A DNA stretch of 13,767 nucleotides. It comes from an uncultured Clostridia bacterium (lineage in GTDB: Bacteria; Bacillota; Clostridia; Oscillospirales; Acutalibacteraceae). Positions 1 to 7,922 of the stretch are shown here, piece by piece. The first letter of the stretch is position 1. Each line of letters begins with the position of its first letter. Both the position numbers and the translations under genes were made by a program. The notes under the pieces are model-generated. The model saw nothing but the letters and a program-made list of their open reading frames with translations. It did no database searches and was not told the DNA's origin. The stretch lies in NCBI GenBank assembly GCA_946186535.1, contig CAMHNT010000029.1:1-13767 (forward strand), written 5' to 3'.

Positions 1-1
1 A

Positions 2-3000
2 AACCCTTATAACGATATACTTACCGATGTAAGAAAAAAATATTATGAATCCGGACTTAAACCTCAGAAAAACAAATTTATTCTGAAAAACGAGGACGGA
101 ATTTACAGATATAATTATACTCTCAACGAGGATATGGTCCTGAAATGGAAAGTGTTCAACGAGGCTCATATCGTTGAAAGAGTAATTGTTTCAAAAGAAG
201 ACAACTACCGTGTCGAGATTCGTGACAGATCGGGAAAAATTCTGAAAAAATGCATATATTTTGGTCTCTATCACAATTGGGTAAAAACAAAATATTTTGT
301 TGAAGGTCAGGAGAAACCCGAAATAGAGCTGGTTTACTGGGACGAAAAAGGCGTTGCGGTTATTCTGAAATATACAGCCGACGGTGACGACAGATATCCG
401 GATGTTCTCTATCCATGTACGGTCGTAAATGACAAGGAGCTTCAGAAAAAAATCACAGACAAGCTCGGTGTTCCGGAGGTTTATTCTCTTTGTTCGAACG
501 GTCTCGTATATTTTGCAGAAAAAAGTATTTCCAGACAATGGAACAGATACTGTGCAAATCCTGATTTGTTGGATTCAGAAAACGGAAATTCTTTGTCAAA
601 GCTTCCGGACAAAACAACAGAATTTAAATCTATTGCCGATTTTGAAAAGGAAGAAATTACTGCTCCGAAAAAGAGAATTGATCTTACTCAGACTTATGAT
701 GTTATCGTACCTAATGTTGTTCAGGCTGATAACGTTATCATAAACAGGAACAATGATGCTGAAAACAGCGATGAATCGGTAGTTCCTTCACGTTCTTTCG
801 GACTTGACGGCAGCAGGCTCAATACTGATGATGGTGATAAAAACATCAAGAGTAATGAAACATTAAAGCCAAAGCTTCATTCGGAGTCTCTTATCGACTA
901 CTCGAACCACTTCAATAATGATGACAATGAAGAAATCGATAATGAGATTCGGACCGGTAATAATGATTCCGAAAAGCATAAAATATCGGAGGAAAGAAAA
1001 AATATTGATGTGTTTGATTATCTGTCCGAAGATGAGCCCGAGGAAGATGATGAGTCGGATTTTGCGGAGAACGAGCCTGACAGGGAAAAAATAATGATGG
1101 AACTCGATCCCGAAGAAGAGGATGACGACAGCCGTGTTCTGGATAGCTCGGACGCTGTCGGCAATGAACCTCCTCAGGTTTTTGACAGCCGCAATATTCG
1201 TGCCTATGATTACAGGAAGGTCAGAGGCTCGGATGAAAGCCTCAAAAATAAGCTTGAAAGTTCGGATGACAGCGCCGTAGAAAGCACCCTTGACACAGTA
1301 AAAAGAAAAAGCCCCGACGGAAAATCAACATATGAAAATAAAAGATCCGATCCGCCGGGAAATCAAGACACATTTAAATATGTTCAGCCCGATAACGGAT
1401 ATTCTGCCGGTAATGCAGCCGATAAGATTATAAAAGTTTCGGAAGATGAGGTTTATTACTATTACGGCGGACTTAACGAATCCGGAAAGCGCGACGGCAA
1501 CGGACGAACCGCTATGAAAAACGGCTCCACCGCTTATGACGGAGGCTATTCGAATGATCTCAGAAACGGCTTTGGCGTCTATTATTACCGCAACGGAAAG
1601 ATCTGCTATGTCGGCGACTGGAAAAACAATCATCGCAACGGCGTAGGTATTTCGTTTAATCACAAGGATCGCTCTATGTATGTCGGCGGCTGGGAAAACG
1701 ACTGTCCGATAGGCATGGGAGCAAAATTCGACGAAAACGGAAACCTCACCTTTGCGGGAAGATATGAAAACGGTACTCGTGAAGGCGTTGGTATGGTCTA
1801 CAATCCGGCAGACGGCGGAGTATTCGTTTCAAGGTGGGAAAACGACAGGCTTTCCGACAGAGGAACGGTTTTCGACGCAATGGGCAACCTAGTCTATAAC
1901 GGCAGCTGGAAAAAAGGAACAAGAAACGGAATGGGTACTCAGTACGATAAAAAGGGTCTTGTCGTTTATTCCGGCGAATGGAAGAACGGAAAATACAACG
2001 GTGAAGGAACGCTGAATCTTTCAAACGGCTATAAGATTGTCGGAGAGTTCGTAATGGGCAAGGTTGAAGGATATGCTGTTGTTACGACGAAAAAGGGCAA
2101 AAAGCTCTATGAGGGAAACTGGAAAAACAACCGTTACAACGGTGAGGGAAAGCTCTACAATATGCGAAACGGTTCGTGGTGTCAGGGTACTTTCTCAAAC
2201 GGAAATCCTGTTGGCATTCTTGCCGGATACAGTCAGGACGGCGAGCTGCTTTATGAGGGCGAATGGAACAACGGAAAATATCACGGTTCGGGCATCTGCT
2301 ATGAAGACGGAGAAAAGATTTATGAAGGTGAATGGAACGACGGAATCAGAAGCGGAAACGGAACGGAATACAAAGACGAAGTCTGCGTCTATTCGGGAAG
2401 CTTCAGGAACAATATGCGAAACGGCTTCGGAACGAGTTACGCTCCGGACGGTCAGATTGAATACAGTGGTCTCTGGAAAGACAACCTCTATGACGGCATA
2501 GGTGTTCTTTATGTTTCGGGACAGCCCCGATTTGCCGGAAGCTTCTCAATGGGAAATCTTAGCGGCAGAGTCAATGAAATACTTAATTATAATGTTGTAA
2601 AGGAATGCATCTACAAAGACGATGAATGCGTTTATATGCGTGAATATACAGACGACGGTCTGACTCTGAAGTACGAGGGCCATGTGAAAAAAGGCAGCTA
2701 TGAAGGCATGGGCTGCGGATTTTCGGTTTACGGTGAAAAATATTTCGAGGGTATTTTTAAGAAAAACGAACCGTTCAAGAGTATGAAGGTTCGTCTTAAG
2801 AATCTTGAGGCTCTCGAATACAGCAGCGAGGTTTCAGGTTCGGAATACAGAAAATTTGTTAAAGGCCCTGATTATGCCGTTGAACGGGATTATAACGGCG
2901 GCGCTTATTCAGGTCTCCTCGTCAATGGAAAGCCCGAGGGTAAGGGTACGATTATCTATATTGACCATGGCTATACGGGAGCGTTCGTTGACGGTGCGGC

Positions 3001-3130
3001 ATGCGGCGTTGGTGTGATTTATGAATGGGACGGAAGCGAAATCAAAGGAACATTCGTGAGGCAGAAAGGTGAAAACACAAGAGAAATCACTTTTGCAAAC
3101 GGTGTAACTTACCACCTTAAAACTCTGTGA
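2..3130 (+). CDS. Large MORN-repeat protein, 5' end outside the window
   Basis: The frame is open from base 2, and the codons before the first ATG (134) read as ordinary protein, so the gene very probably starts upstream of the window. At least 1,042 codons are visible. Numbering from the Met at 134: residues 1-200 form a mixed, hydrophilic domain I do not recognise. Residues about 205-435 are acidic, Ser/Asp/Glu/Asn-rich and probably disordered, including EPEEDDESDF near 301. From about 440 to 815 there are some 16 consecutive MORN-type units of about 23 residues (YxGxWKNGxxNGxG pattern, for example YEGEWNNGKYHGSG). After a degenerate stretch, about four more units follow up to residue 990. 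No signal peptide or membrane segment is visible, so a cytoplasmic protein is likely, but the true N-terminus is missing. MORN repeats are known as protein- or lipid-contact modules; the role here is unknown. The mscS gene follows after 15 bases, suggesting cotranscription. Confidence 0.9.
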   Translation, partial: NPYNDILTDVRKKYYESGLKPQKNKFILKNEDGIYRYNYTLNEDMVLKWKVFNEAHIVERVIVSKEDNYRVEIRDRSGKILKKCIYFGLYHNWVKTKYFVEGQEKPEIELVYWDEKGVAVILKYTADGDDRYPDVLYPCTVVNDKELQKKITDKLGVPEVYSLCSNGLVYFAEKSISRQWNRYCANPDLLDSENGNSLSKLPDKTTEFKSIADFEKEEITAPKKRIDLTQTYDVIVPNVVQADNVIINRNNDAENSDESVVPSRSFGLDGSRLNTDDGDKNIKSNETLKPKLHSESLIDYSNHFNNDDNEEIDNEIRTGNNDSEKHKISEERKNIDVFDYLSEDEPEEDDESDFAENEPDREKIMMELDPEEEDDDSRVLDSSDAVGNEPPQVFDSRNIRAYDYRKVRGSDESLKNKLESSDDSAVESTLDTVKRKSPDGKSTYENKRSDPPGNQDTFKYVQPDNGYSAGNAADKIIKVSEDEVYYYYGGLNESGKRDGNGRTAMKNGSTAYDGGYSNDLRNGFGVYYYRNGKICYVGDWKNNHRNGVGISFNHKDRSMYVGGWENDCPIGMGAKFDENGNLTFAGRYENGTREGVGMVYNPADGGVFVSRWENDRLSDRGTVFDAMGNLVYNGSWKKGTRNGMGTQYDKKGLVVYSGEWKNGKYNGEGTLNLSNGYKIVGEFVMGKVEGYAVVTTKKGKKLYEGNWKNNRYNGEGKLYNMRNGSWCQGTFSNGNPVGILAGYSQDGELLYEGEWNNGKYHGSGICYEDGEKIYEGEWNDGIRSGNGTEYKDEVCVYSGSFRNNMRNGFGTSYAPDGQIEYSGLWKDNLYDGIGVLYVSGQPRFAGSFSMGNLSGRVNEILNYNVVKECIYKDDECVYMREYTDDGLTLKYEGHVKKGSYEGMGCGFSVYGEKYFEGIFKKNEPFKSMKVRLKNLEALEYSSEVSGSEYRKFVKGPDYAVERDYNGGAYSGLLVNGKPEGKGTIIYIDHGYTGAFVDGAACGVGVIYEWDGSEIKGTFVRQKGENTREITFANGVTYHLKTL

Positions 3131-3145
3131 TGAGGAGGCTTCGGA

Positions 3146-3985
3146 ATGGAAATAGCAGAAGAATTTACGACAATGGGTTCGAATGCCGAGAAGTTTGTCG
3201 ATACGGCGATTGAATGGCTGAAGGAGTTTCTTCCGAATTTAGTCGGCGCTCTGATAATTTTAATTTTTGGAATGTGGTTAGCCGGAATTATCGCAAAGAT
3301 TACTTCGAAGGCTATGGAAAAGGCGAAAGTAGGAAAAGAAGTAACGACATTCGCACATTCTTTCGTGAAAAATGCGATAAAAATTCTGGTTGTTGTCGCA
3401 GCGGTCGGAACTCTCGGTTTCAACATTGCCTCTCTTATTACGGCTCTTGGTGCGGCGACGGTGGCAATCGGACTTGCACTTCAGGACAGCCTTAAAAATA
3501 TTGCCAGCGGAATAATGATACTCGTCAACAAGCCTTTTAAAGTTGGAGATTTTCTTGAAACGAACGGTCTTCAAGGCAACGTTACACGAATTGATATTGC
3601 GAGCACTCATCTTCTGACGCTGGACAACAAGGAAATTATTATTCCGAATTCCAGTATGTCCGTGAGCAATATTATTAATTTTTCGTCTCAGGAAAAAAGA
3701 CGTGTTGATCTGAGCTATAATGTTTCTTACAGTTCGGATATTGATTCTGTGAAAGACGTTGTTAAGAGTGTCATTGAAAAACAGAATCTTATTTTAAAAG
3801 ATCCCGAACCGTTTATTGCCGTGGGAAAGCATACTGACAGTAGTATCGAAATAGTAGTTTGGGTTTGGTGCAAAACTTCGAATTATTGGAATGTATATTT
3901 CTATATGCAGGAAAATATTAAGAAAGCTTTTGACAAAAATAAAATTGAAATTCCGTTTACACAAATTGACGTTCATAATTCATAA
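3146..3985 (+). CDS. mscS: MscS-family small-conductance mechanosensitive channel
   Basis: This 279-residue protein is close in length to E. coli MscS (286). It would form a homo-heptameric membrane channel that opens under membrane tension to release solutes during hypo-osmotic shock. TM1 is about residues 28-51 (LVGALIILIFGMWLAGII) and TM2 about 74-98. The pore helix TM3 is about 99-130, with the family signature GLALQDSLKNIASG at 109-122 and the PFKVGDF turn at 130-136. The beta domain contains IIIPNSSMSVSNIINFS (164-180), equivalent to the IPNGKI...NIINFS segment of E. coli MscS. The C-terminal alpha/beta domain runs to about 277. The start at 3146 is supported by GAGGAGG at 3132-3138. 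The gene lies 15 bases after the MORN gene, so the two probably share a transcript, which ends at the hairpin starting at 4005. Confidence 0.95.
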   Translation: MEIAEEFTTMGSNAEKFVDTAIEWLKEFLPNLVGALIILIFGMWLAGIIAKITSKAMEKAKVGKEVTTFAHSFVKNAIKILVVVAAVGTLGFNIASLITALGAATVAIGLALQDSLKNIASGIMILVNKPFKVGDFLETNGLQGNVTRIDIASTHLLTLDNKEIIIPNSSMSVSNIINFSSQEKRRVDLSYNVSYSSDIDSVKDVVKSVIEKQNLILKDPEPFIAVGKHTDSSIEIVVWVWCKTSNYWNVYFYMQENIKKAFDKNKIEIPFTQIDVHNS

Positions 3986-4004
3986 TTTTAAATTTTCGGG
4001 TAAC

Positions 4005-4050
4005 AATACTTGTGATGTAATTTTCAGAAAGTTATATCACAAGTATTTTA
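4005..4050 (+). terminator. Intrinsic terminator after mscS
   Basis: A 16-base stem (4005-4020 with 4032-4047, one G-U type pair, core ACTTGTGAT/ATCACAAGT) closes an 11-base loop and runs into TATTTTATTTT. It sits 20 bases after the mscS stop and only about 25 bases before the lipoprotein start. It therefore ends the MORN-mscS transcript or acts as an attenuator for partial read-through. A weak promoter-like pair, TTGTGA (4010) and TATATC (4033), overlaps the stem; I do not trust it. Confidence 0.75.
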
Positions 4051-4072
4051 TTTTAAAAATGGAGTGAAAATC

Positions 4073-4462
4073 ATGAAAAAGACATTAGCATTGGCTGCTT
4101 GTATTATGTCTATTATGGCGGTGTTTACAGCTTGTAACACTAATGACGGAAAGGTCAACAACGCCAACAACACAAACAATAACAATACTGCTTCAACTGT
4201 TTCGAGAGTAGATAACGTTTATGGAAACGACACAGCTTTGGACAGAACTACTGACGTAAGAGATAACAATTCGCGAGTTGTTACAAATGACCGTGAAGTT
4301 ATCGACAACAATAACGGGAACGATGGTGTGATTCATGATGTAGGAAGTATGGTAGGAACAGGTATTGAGGACGTAGCTGACGGTATTGAAAATATCGGTT
4401 CATCGGTTGCTTCAAATATCAGTGATGCTACTCATGATGACGAGTATAGGGACAATATGTAA
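4073..4462 (+). CDS. Small Asn-rich lipoprotein of unknown function
   Basis: A 129-residue secreted protein. The N-terminus (MKKTLALAAC, then a hydrophobic run ending VFTAC) is a type II signal peptide with lipobox FTAC, so Cys21 would be lipidated and the mature protein anchored to the outer face of the membrane. Residues about 22-45 form an Asn/Thr-rich flexible spacer. The rest is acidic and polar, ending in an amphipathic-looking segment (GTGIEDVADGIENIGSSVAS, about 95-114) and a charged tail. I recognise no catalytic motif or named family. The ATG at 4073 is preferred because GGAG at 4061-4064 lies 8 bases upstream. The in-frame GTG at 4064 overlaps that ribosome binding site. The gene stands between two terminators with no convincing promoter of its own, so its expression may depend on read-through from mscS. 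Confidence 0.75.
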   Translation: MKKTLALAACIMSIMAVFTACNTNDGKVNNANNTNNNNTASTVSRVDNVYGNDTALDRTTDVRDNNSRVVTNDREVIDNNNGNDGVIHDVGSMVGTGIEDVADGIENIGSSVASNISDATHDDEYRDNM

Positions 4463-4497
4463 ATACTATCATACAAACACAATAAAATCCCTAGTAA

Positions 4498-4531
4498 AAA
4501 AACGACTGTACTCTTTGTTACAGTCGTTTTT
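4498..4531. terminator. Bidirectional intrinsic terminator
   Basis: A 13-base perfect stem (AAAAACGACTGTA at 4498-4510 with TACAGTCGTTTTT at 4519-4531) closes an 8-base loop. It has a T run on the plus strand and an A run before the stem that becomes a T run on the minus strand. It lies between the converging ends of the lipoprotein gene (4462) and cdd (4588) and so probably serves both. Confidence 0.85.
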
Positions 4532-4587
4532 ATTATTGAATAGTTGTTGAGTAAATTATTTTAATCAGTTTTCATTTTAACATGAAA

Positions 4588-4983
4588 TCAAAAATCACAG
4601 AAAGGGAATGGAAATAGTTCATCTAATGCTAAGGATATTAAGTTGTCATTCTCCGCTAAAATCACTCTGAAATCTTTCCCACAGAATTCTGACATGACCT
4701 GTCTGCATATTCCGCATGGAGGAGTAACTGAATTAAATCTGCCGTCAGATGTACCGACAACGGCAATTTTTAGAAAATCTCTTTTTCCCTGCGCAACAGC
4801 AGAGAAAAATGCTGTTCGCTCAGCACAGTTTGTCGCACCGAAAGAAGCATTCTCGATATTACAGCCTGAAAAAACAGAACCGTCTTTACAGAGAAGTGCT
4901 GCGCCCACTCTGAATTTTGAATACGGGGAATAGCTGTTTTCACAAGCTTTTTTGGCTATTTCAATAAGTTCATTGTCCGACAT
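4588..4983 (-). CDS. cdd: Cytidine deaminase
   Basis: A homotetramer-type cytidine deaminase of 131 residues, the usual length for the short class. It hydrolyses cytidine and deoxycytidine to uridine and deoxyuridine plus ammonia in cytosolic pyrimidine salvage. Both zinc motifs are intact: TNCAERTA with Cys53 and the proton-shuttle Glu55, and PCGICRQV with Cys90 and Cys93. The substrate-binding segment CNIENASFG is at 41-49. An in-frame ATG at 4992 would add three residues. However, AAAGGA (complement of 4993-4998) directly abuts that codon and is spaced 9 bases from the ATG at 4983, so 4983 is preferred. The gene follows deoD on the same strand after about 49 bases and has no visible promoter, which indicates a deoD-cdd nucleoside salvage operon. 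It ends at the shared terminator at 4498-4531. Confidence 0.95.
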   Translation of the reverse strand: MSDNELIEIAKKACENSYSPYSKFRVGAALLCKDGSVFSGCNIENASFGATNCAERTAFFSAVAQGKRDFLKIAVVGTSDGRFNSVTPPCGICRQVMSEFCGKDFRVILAENDNLISLALDELFPFPFCDF

Positions 4984-5032
4984 ATTAATCATTCCTTTTA
5001 TCAGTAGATCAACTGTAAAAATTAACGATATT

Positions 5033-5749
5033 TTATAAATTTATTGAGGTTTCCAATGCTGCTTCTATCATAGTTTCGAAAGAATTCTGTCTTTCCTCCG
5101 AAGTGGTTTCAGTTCCTTTGAAAGGACAGTCTGAAATTGTACAGACAGCAAGTGCGTTTTTATTGGCTTTTGCGGCATTCATATAAAGCGCCGCTGCTTC
5201 CATTTCAACAGCTAAAACTCCCATATCTCTCCATTTTTTGTTACAGTCTTCATCGGCCGAATAAAAAGCGTCTGAAGTAAGGATATTTCCTACGTGAGGT
5301 TTTATATCCATTTTTTTGCAGACTTCAACAAATTTCGCAAGAATACCATAACTTGCAATAGGGGCAAAAGTTCCCTTGAGACCGTATTGAGATGCATAGT
5401 TTGAATTTGTACACGCACCCATAGCAGCTACAATGTCGTAGAGTTCAAGATCATCGGAAAGCGCACCGGCGGAGCCAATTCGTATAATATTTTCAACATC
5501 ATAGAAATTAAAAAGTTCGTAGGAATAGATTCCGATCGAAGGCATTCCCATGCCGCTCGCCATTACAGAAACCGGAATTCCTTTATATTTTCCGGTATAT
5601 CCCAGAATTCCTCTTACGTCATTAACGAGAACGGCTTCGTCGAGAAACTTTTCCGCAATCATTTTAGCCCTCAGAGGATCTCCCGGCATAAGCACGGTTT
5701 TTGCAAAATCACCAAACTTTGCAGAAATATGTGGAGTAGGTATACTCAT
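5033..5749 (-). CDS. deoD: Purine nucleoside phosphorylase, DeoD type
   Basis: This 238-residue protein is almost the same length as E. coli DeoD (239). It reversibly cleaves purine (deoxy)nucleosides with phosphate to free base and (deoxy)ribose 1-phosphate; the family is hexameric. Visible family features are TPHISAKFGDFA at the N-terminus with His7, VLMPGDPLRAK with phosphate-binding Arg27, IIRIGSAGA (Arg90, Ser93), the ribose-binding VEMEAAALY (Met183, Glu184), and TISD with Asp207 in the place of catalytic Asp204 of E. coli. The residue after this motif is Cys where E. coli has His, which may shift base preference. GGAGG (complement of 5758-5762) lies 8 bases before the ATG. It is the first gene of the deoD-cdd unit, read from the consensus promoter at 5785-5813 and divergent from recQ. 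Confidence 0.96.
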   Translation of the reverse strand: MSIPTPHISAKFGDFAKTVLMPGDPLRAKMIAEKFLDEAVLVNDVRGILGYTGKYKGIPVSVMASGMGMPSIGIYSYELFNFYDVENIIRIGSAGALSDDLELYDIVAAMGACTNSNYASQYGLKGTFAPIASYGILAKFVEVCKKMDIKPHVGNILTSDAFYSADEDCNKKWRDMGVLAVEMEAAALYMNAAKANKNALAVCTISDCPFKGTETTSEERQNSFETMIEAALETSINL

Positions 5750-5784
5750 AAATTAAACCTCCGTTCATTTATATCGTTGTATAA

Positions 5785-5813
5785 ATTATATAAAATGTAG
5801 ATTTATATGTCAA
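5785..5813 (-). promoter_or_regulatory. Consensus promoter for deoD-cdd
   Basis: On the minus strand, TTGACA (complement of 5808-5813) and TATAAT (complement of 5785-5790) are separated by exactly 17 bases. This is a perfect match to the vegetative sigma factor consensus, and it lies about 35 bases before the deoD start. Such a promoter should be strong unless repressed. I see no clear operator palindrome beside it. Confidence 0.85.
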
Positions 5814-5852
5814 CCTGTTTTATGCAAAAAAGTTTATATTAATAATATTTTC

Positions 5853-5881
5853 TTGATATAGAAATTGTTTTGTGATATTAT
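5853..5881 (+). promoter_or_regulatory. Promoter for recQ with extended -10
   Basis: TTGATA (5853-5858), a 17-base spacer, then TATTAT (5876-5881) preceded by TG at 5873-5874, giving an extended -10. A second TATAAT overlaps at 5879-5884, but its spacing to the -35 box would be 20. The recQ ATG follows about 40 bases downstream. The promoter is divergent from the deoD promoter, with about 40 bases between the two -35 boxes. Confidence 0.7.
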
Positions 5882-5921
5882 AATGTGTGTAAAATGTAGA
5901 GTTTAGCGGAAGGACTTGTTT

Positions 5922-7745
5922 ATGAACGTTTCAGAGGAAAAATACAGAATCTTAAAAGAATATTTCGGTCATACAGAATTCAGAACAGGTCAGGAAGAAA
6001 TTATTGACAGTTTGTGTTCCGAACGTGATGTTATATGTATAATGCCTACCGGCGCCGGAAAATCAATGTGTTATCAGATTCCGGCTATTATGCGTTCAGG
6101 AATAACAATCGTTATCTCACCGTTAATTTCTCTAATGCAGGATCAGGTTGATTCACTGATCCTGATCGGCGTTCGCGCGGCGTATATCAACAGCTCGCTC
6201 ACACTCGGTCAGTACAGCCGTGTACTTCAGCTTATGCAGGACAATTTTTACAAGATAATTTATGTGGCTCCGGAAAGACTGGAAAATGAAAATTTTCTTG
6301 CGGCATGCAGAAATATTGAGGTTTCAATGGTTGCGGTTGACGAAGCTCACTGCGTATCTCATTGGGGACAGGATTTCAGACCGAGCTATCTTAAAATAGC
6401 CGAATTTGTAAAGATTTTTCCGAAAAGGCCTGTAGTCGGTGCGTTTACCGCTACTGCGACGGAACATGTGAAAAAAGATATTGAAAAATTGCTTCAACTC
6501 GAAAATCCTTTTTCGGTTACGACCGGATTCGACCGTCCTAATCTGTTTTTTACCGTAATGACTCCCCAAACAAGAATCACCGAACTGCTGCGTATTATCA
6601 GCGAACGTCATTCACGCAGCGGAATAATTTATTGTTCAACAAGAAAGAATGTTGAAAAGCTTTGTGATATCATTAACGAAAACGGATATTCCGCAACGAG
6701 ATATCACGGAGGACTTTCCGAAGAGGAGAAAAAGAAAAATCAGGACGATTTTGTTTTTGACAGAATACCAATAATGGTTGCTACGAATGCTTTCGGTATG
6801 GGCATCGATAAATCGAACGTATCATATGTTATTCATTTCAATATGCCAAAAGATCTTGAAAGCTATTATCAGGAAGCAGGAAGAGCAGGGCGTGACGGCA
6901 GCGAAGCTGAATGTATTCTTATGTATACTCCGCTTGATATAAGAATGGCAAAAATTTTCATAAGCAATATTGATGATAATCCCGATCTGACGGATGAAGC
7001 TAAAGCTCATCTGAAAAAATGCGAGGAAGATCGTCTCAGATTTATGATTCTCTATTGTACGACTCACGATTGTCTGCGCTGGTTTATGCTCAGGTATTTT
7101 GGAGAAAAAGAACACGGGCGCTGCGGAAAATGTTCCAATTGTGTTTCAAATTATAAACTGACAGACATTACTGTAGAAACTCAGAAAATTCTATCATGTA
7201 TAGTCAGAATGAATCAAGCGTACGGCGTAAAAATGATCTGTGATGTTCTGAGGGGAATCAGCGGTTCGGAGATAACCGAGCTCGGTTTTGATTCGCTTTC
7301 CACTTACGGAATTATGAGAGATTACTCTGAAGATAAAATAAGAGGTATAATTCACTCTTTGATATTTCAGAGATATATCAATACCTCGGAAGATCGTTTA
7401 CCGATACTTTCGGTCAGCAAATCCTCGGCAGCTGTTCTGAAGGGAAAAGAAAGGGTATTCGCTCAGCTTCTTAAAGAAGAAAAAACAGAAACAAATGAGA
7501 ATGAAATCAACACGGGTCTCTTAATGAAGCTCAAGGATCTGAGAAAAAATCTTGCTTCACGGGCATCGGTTCCTTCTTATGTTATATTTACAGACGCAGC
7601 GTTGAATGATATGTGCCGAAAAAAGCCTAAAACTCTGGTCGAATTTTCTTCTGTATCCGGTGTGGGTGCTGCAAAGCTGGACAAGTACGGAGAATTTTTC
7701 ATTAAAGCCATAAGAGAATACGAAGAAAACAATCCCGGAACATAA
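5922..7745 (+). CDS. recQ: ATP-dependent DNA helicase RecQ
   Basis: A full-length 607-residue RecQ, a 3'-5' DNA helicase acting in recombinational repair and stalled-fork processing. Helicase motifs appear in order: the Q-motif region FRTGQEEII (20-28), Walker A PTGAGKS (42-48), Walker B DEAH (140-143) followed by the RecQ aromatic-rich loop CVSHWGQDFRPSY, TATAT (176-180), and motif VI QEAGRAGRDG (317-326). The RecQ C-terminal zinc site has Cys384, Cys401, Cys404 and Cys407. A winged-helix region follows (about 412-520), and an HRDC domain at about 530-602 includes LRKNLASRASVPSYVIF. The ATG at 5922 is preferred over an in-frame TTG at 5916, because AAGGA (5910-5914) is 7 bases from the ATG but 1 base from the TTG. 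It is a monocistronic-looking gene between two promoters; no clear terminator is visible after it. Confidence 0.97.
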   Translation: MNVSEEKYRILKEYFGHTEFRTGQEEIIDSLCSERDVICIMPTGAGKSMCYQIPAIMRSGITIVISPLISLMQDQVDSLILIGVRAAYINSSLTLGQYSRVLQLMQDNFYKIIYVAPERLENENFLAACRNIEVSMVAVDEAHCVSHWGQDFRPSYLKIAEFVKIFPKRPVVGAFTATATEHVKKDIEKLLQLENPFSVTTGFDRPNLFFTVMTPQTRITELLRIISERHSRSGIIYCSTRKNVEKLCDIINENGYSATRYHGGLSEEEKKKNQDDFVFDRIPIMVATNAFGMGIDKSNVSYVIHFNMPKDLESYYQEAGRAGRDGSEAECILMYTPLDIRMAKIFISNIDDNPDLTDEAKAHLKKCEEDRLRFMILYCTTHDCLRWFMLRYFGEKEHGRCGKCSNCVSNYKLTDITVETQKILSCIVRMNQAYGVKMICDVLRGISGSEITELGFDSLSTYGIMRDYSEDKIRGIIHSLIFQRYINTSEDRLPILSVSKSSAAVLKGKERVFAQLLKEEKTETNENEINTGLLMKLKDLRKNLASRASVPSYVIFTDAALNDMCRKKPKTLVEFSSVSGVGAAKLDKYGEFFIKAIREYEENNPGT

Positions 7746-7826
7746 GTTCAGAAATAAAATTTTGAAATTTTAAGAATACAAAGCTGCAAAAAAATGTGTC
7801 AATTAAATATTATTCTTCTGTTATTC

Positions 7827-7855
7827 TTGACTTTTATAAGTATTAGTTATATAAT
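7827..7855 (+). promoter_or_regulatory. Promoter for ilvE
   Basis: TTGACT (7827-7832), a 17-base spacer and TATAAT (7850-7855) give a near-consensus vegetative promoter. Transcription would begin near 7862, leaving a leader of about 60 bases before the ilvE ATG. The leader is too short for a T-box, and no T-box or leucine-rich leader peptide is seen. Confidence 0.8.
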
Positions 7856-7922
7856 TTAATCTATGAGGGTAGATTATACCTGTATAAATTCATTTTTTTA
7901 TTGCATAAGGAGATGCATTTTT

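Noticed and set aside
191..538. Antisense open frame within the MORN gene, and similar frames opposite mscS, recQ, ilvE, feoB and the ligase gene
   Set aside because: None has a ribosome binding site or protein-like composition, and each lies wholly inside a convincing gene on the other strand.
1440..2580. MORN array considered as a CRISPR or tandem DNA satellite
   Set aside because: The periodicity is about 69 bases but is coding, variable at synonymous sites and in frame throughout, so it reflects protein repeats. No spacer-repeat pattern exists.
3972..3987. Tandem repeat TTCATAATTCATAATT at the mscS stop codon
   Set aside because: Two copies of an 8-base AT-rich word are expected by chance here and have no evident role.
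7863..7922. Upstream in-frame ATG extending ilvE by 20 residues (a Cys/Tyr/Phe-rich stretch)
   Set aside because: The codon falls at the predicted transcription start of the TTGACT/TATAAT promoter and has no ribosome binding site. The ATG at 7923 has AAGGAG upstream and begins the normal BCAT N-terminus.
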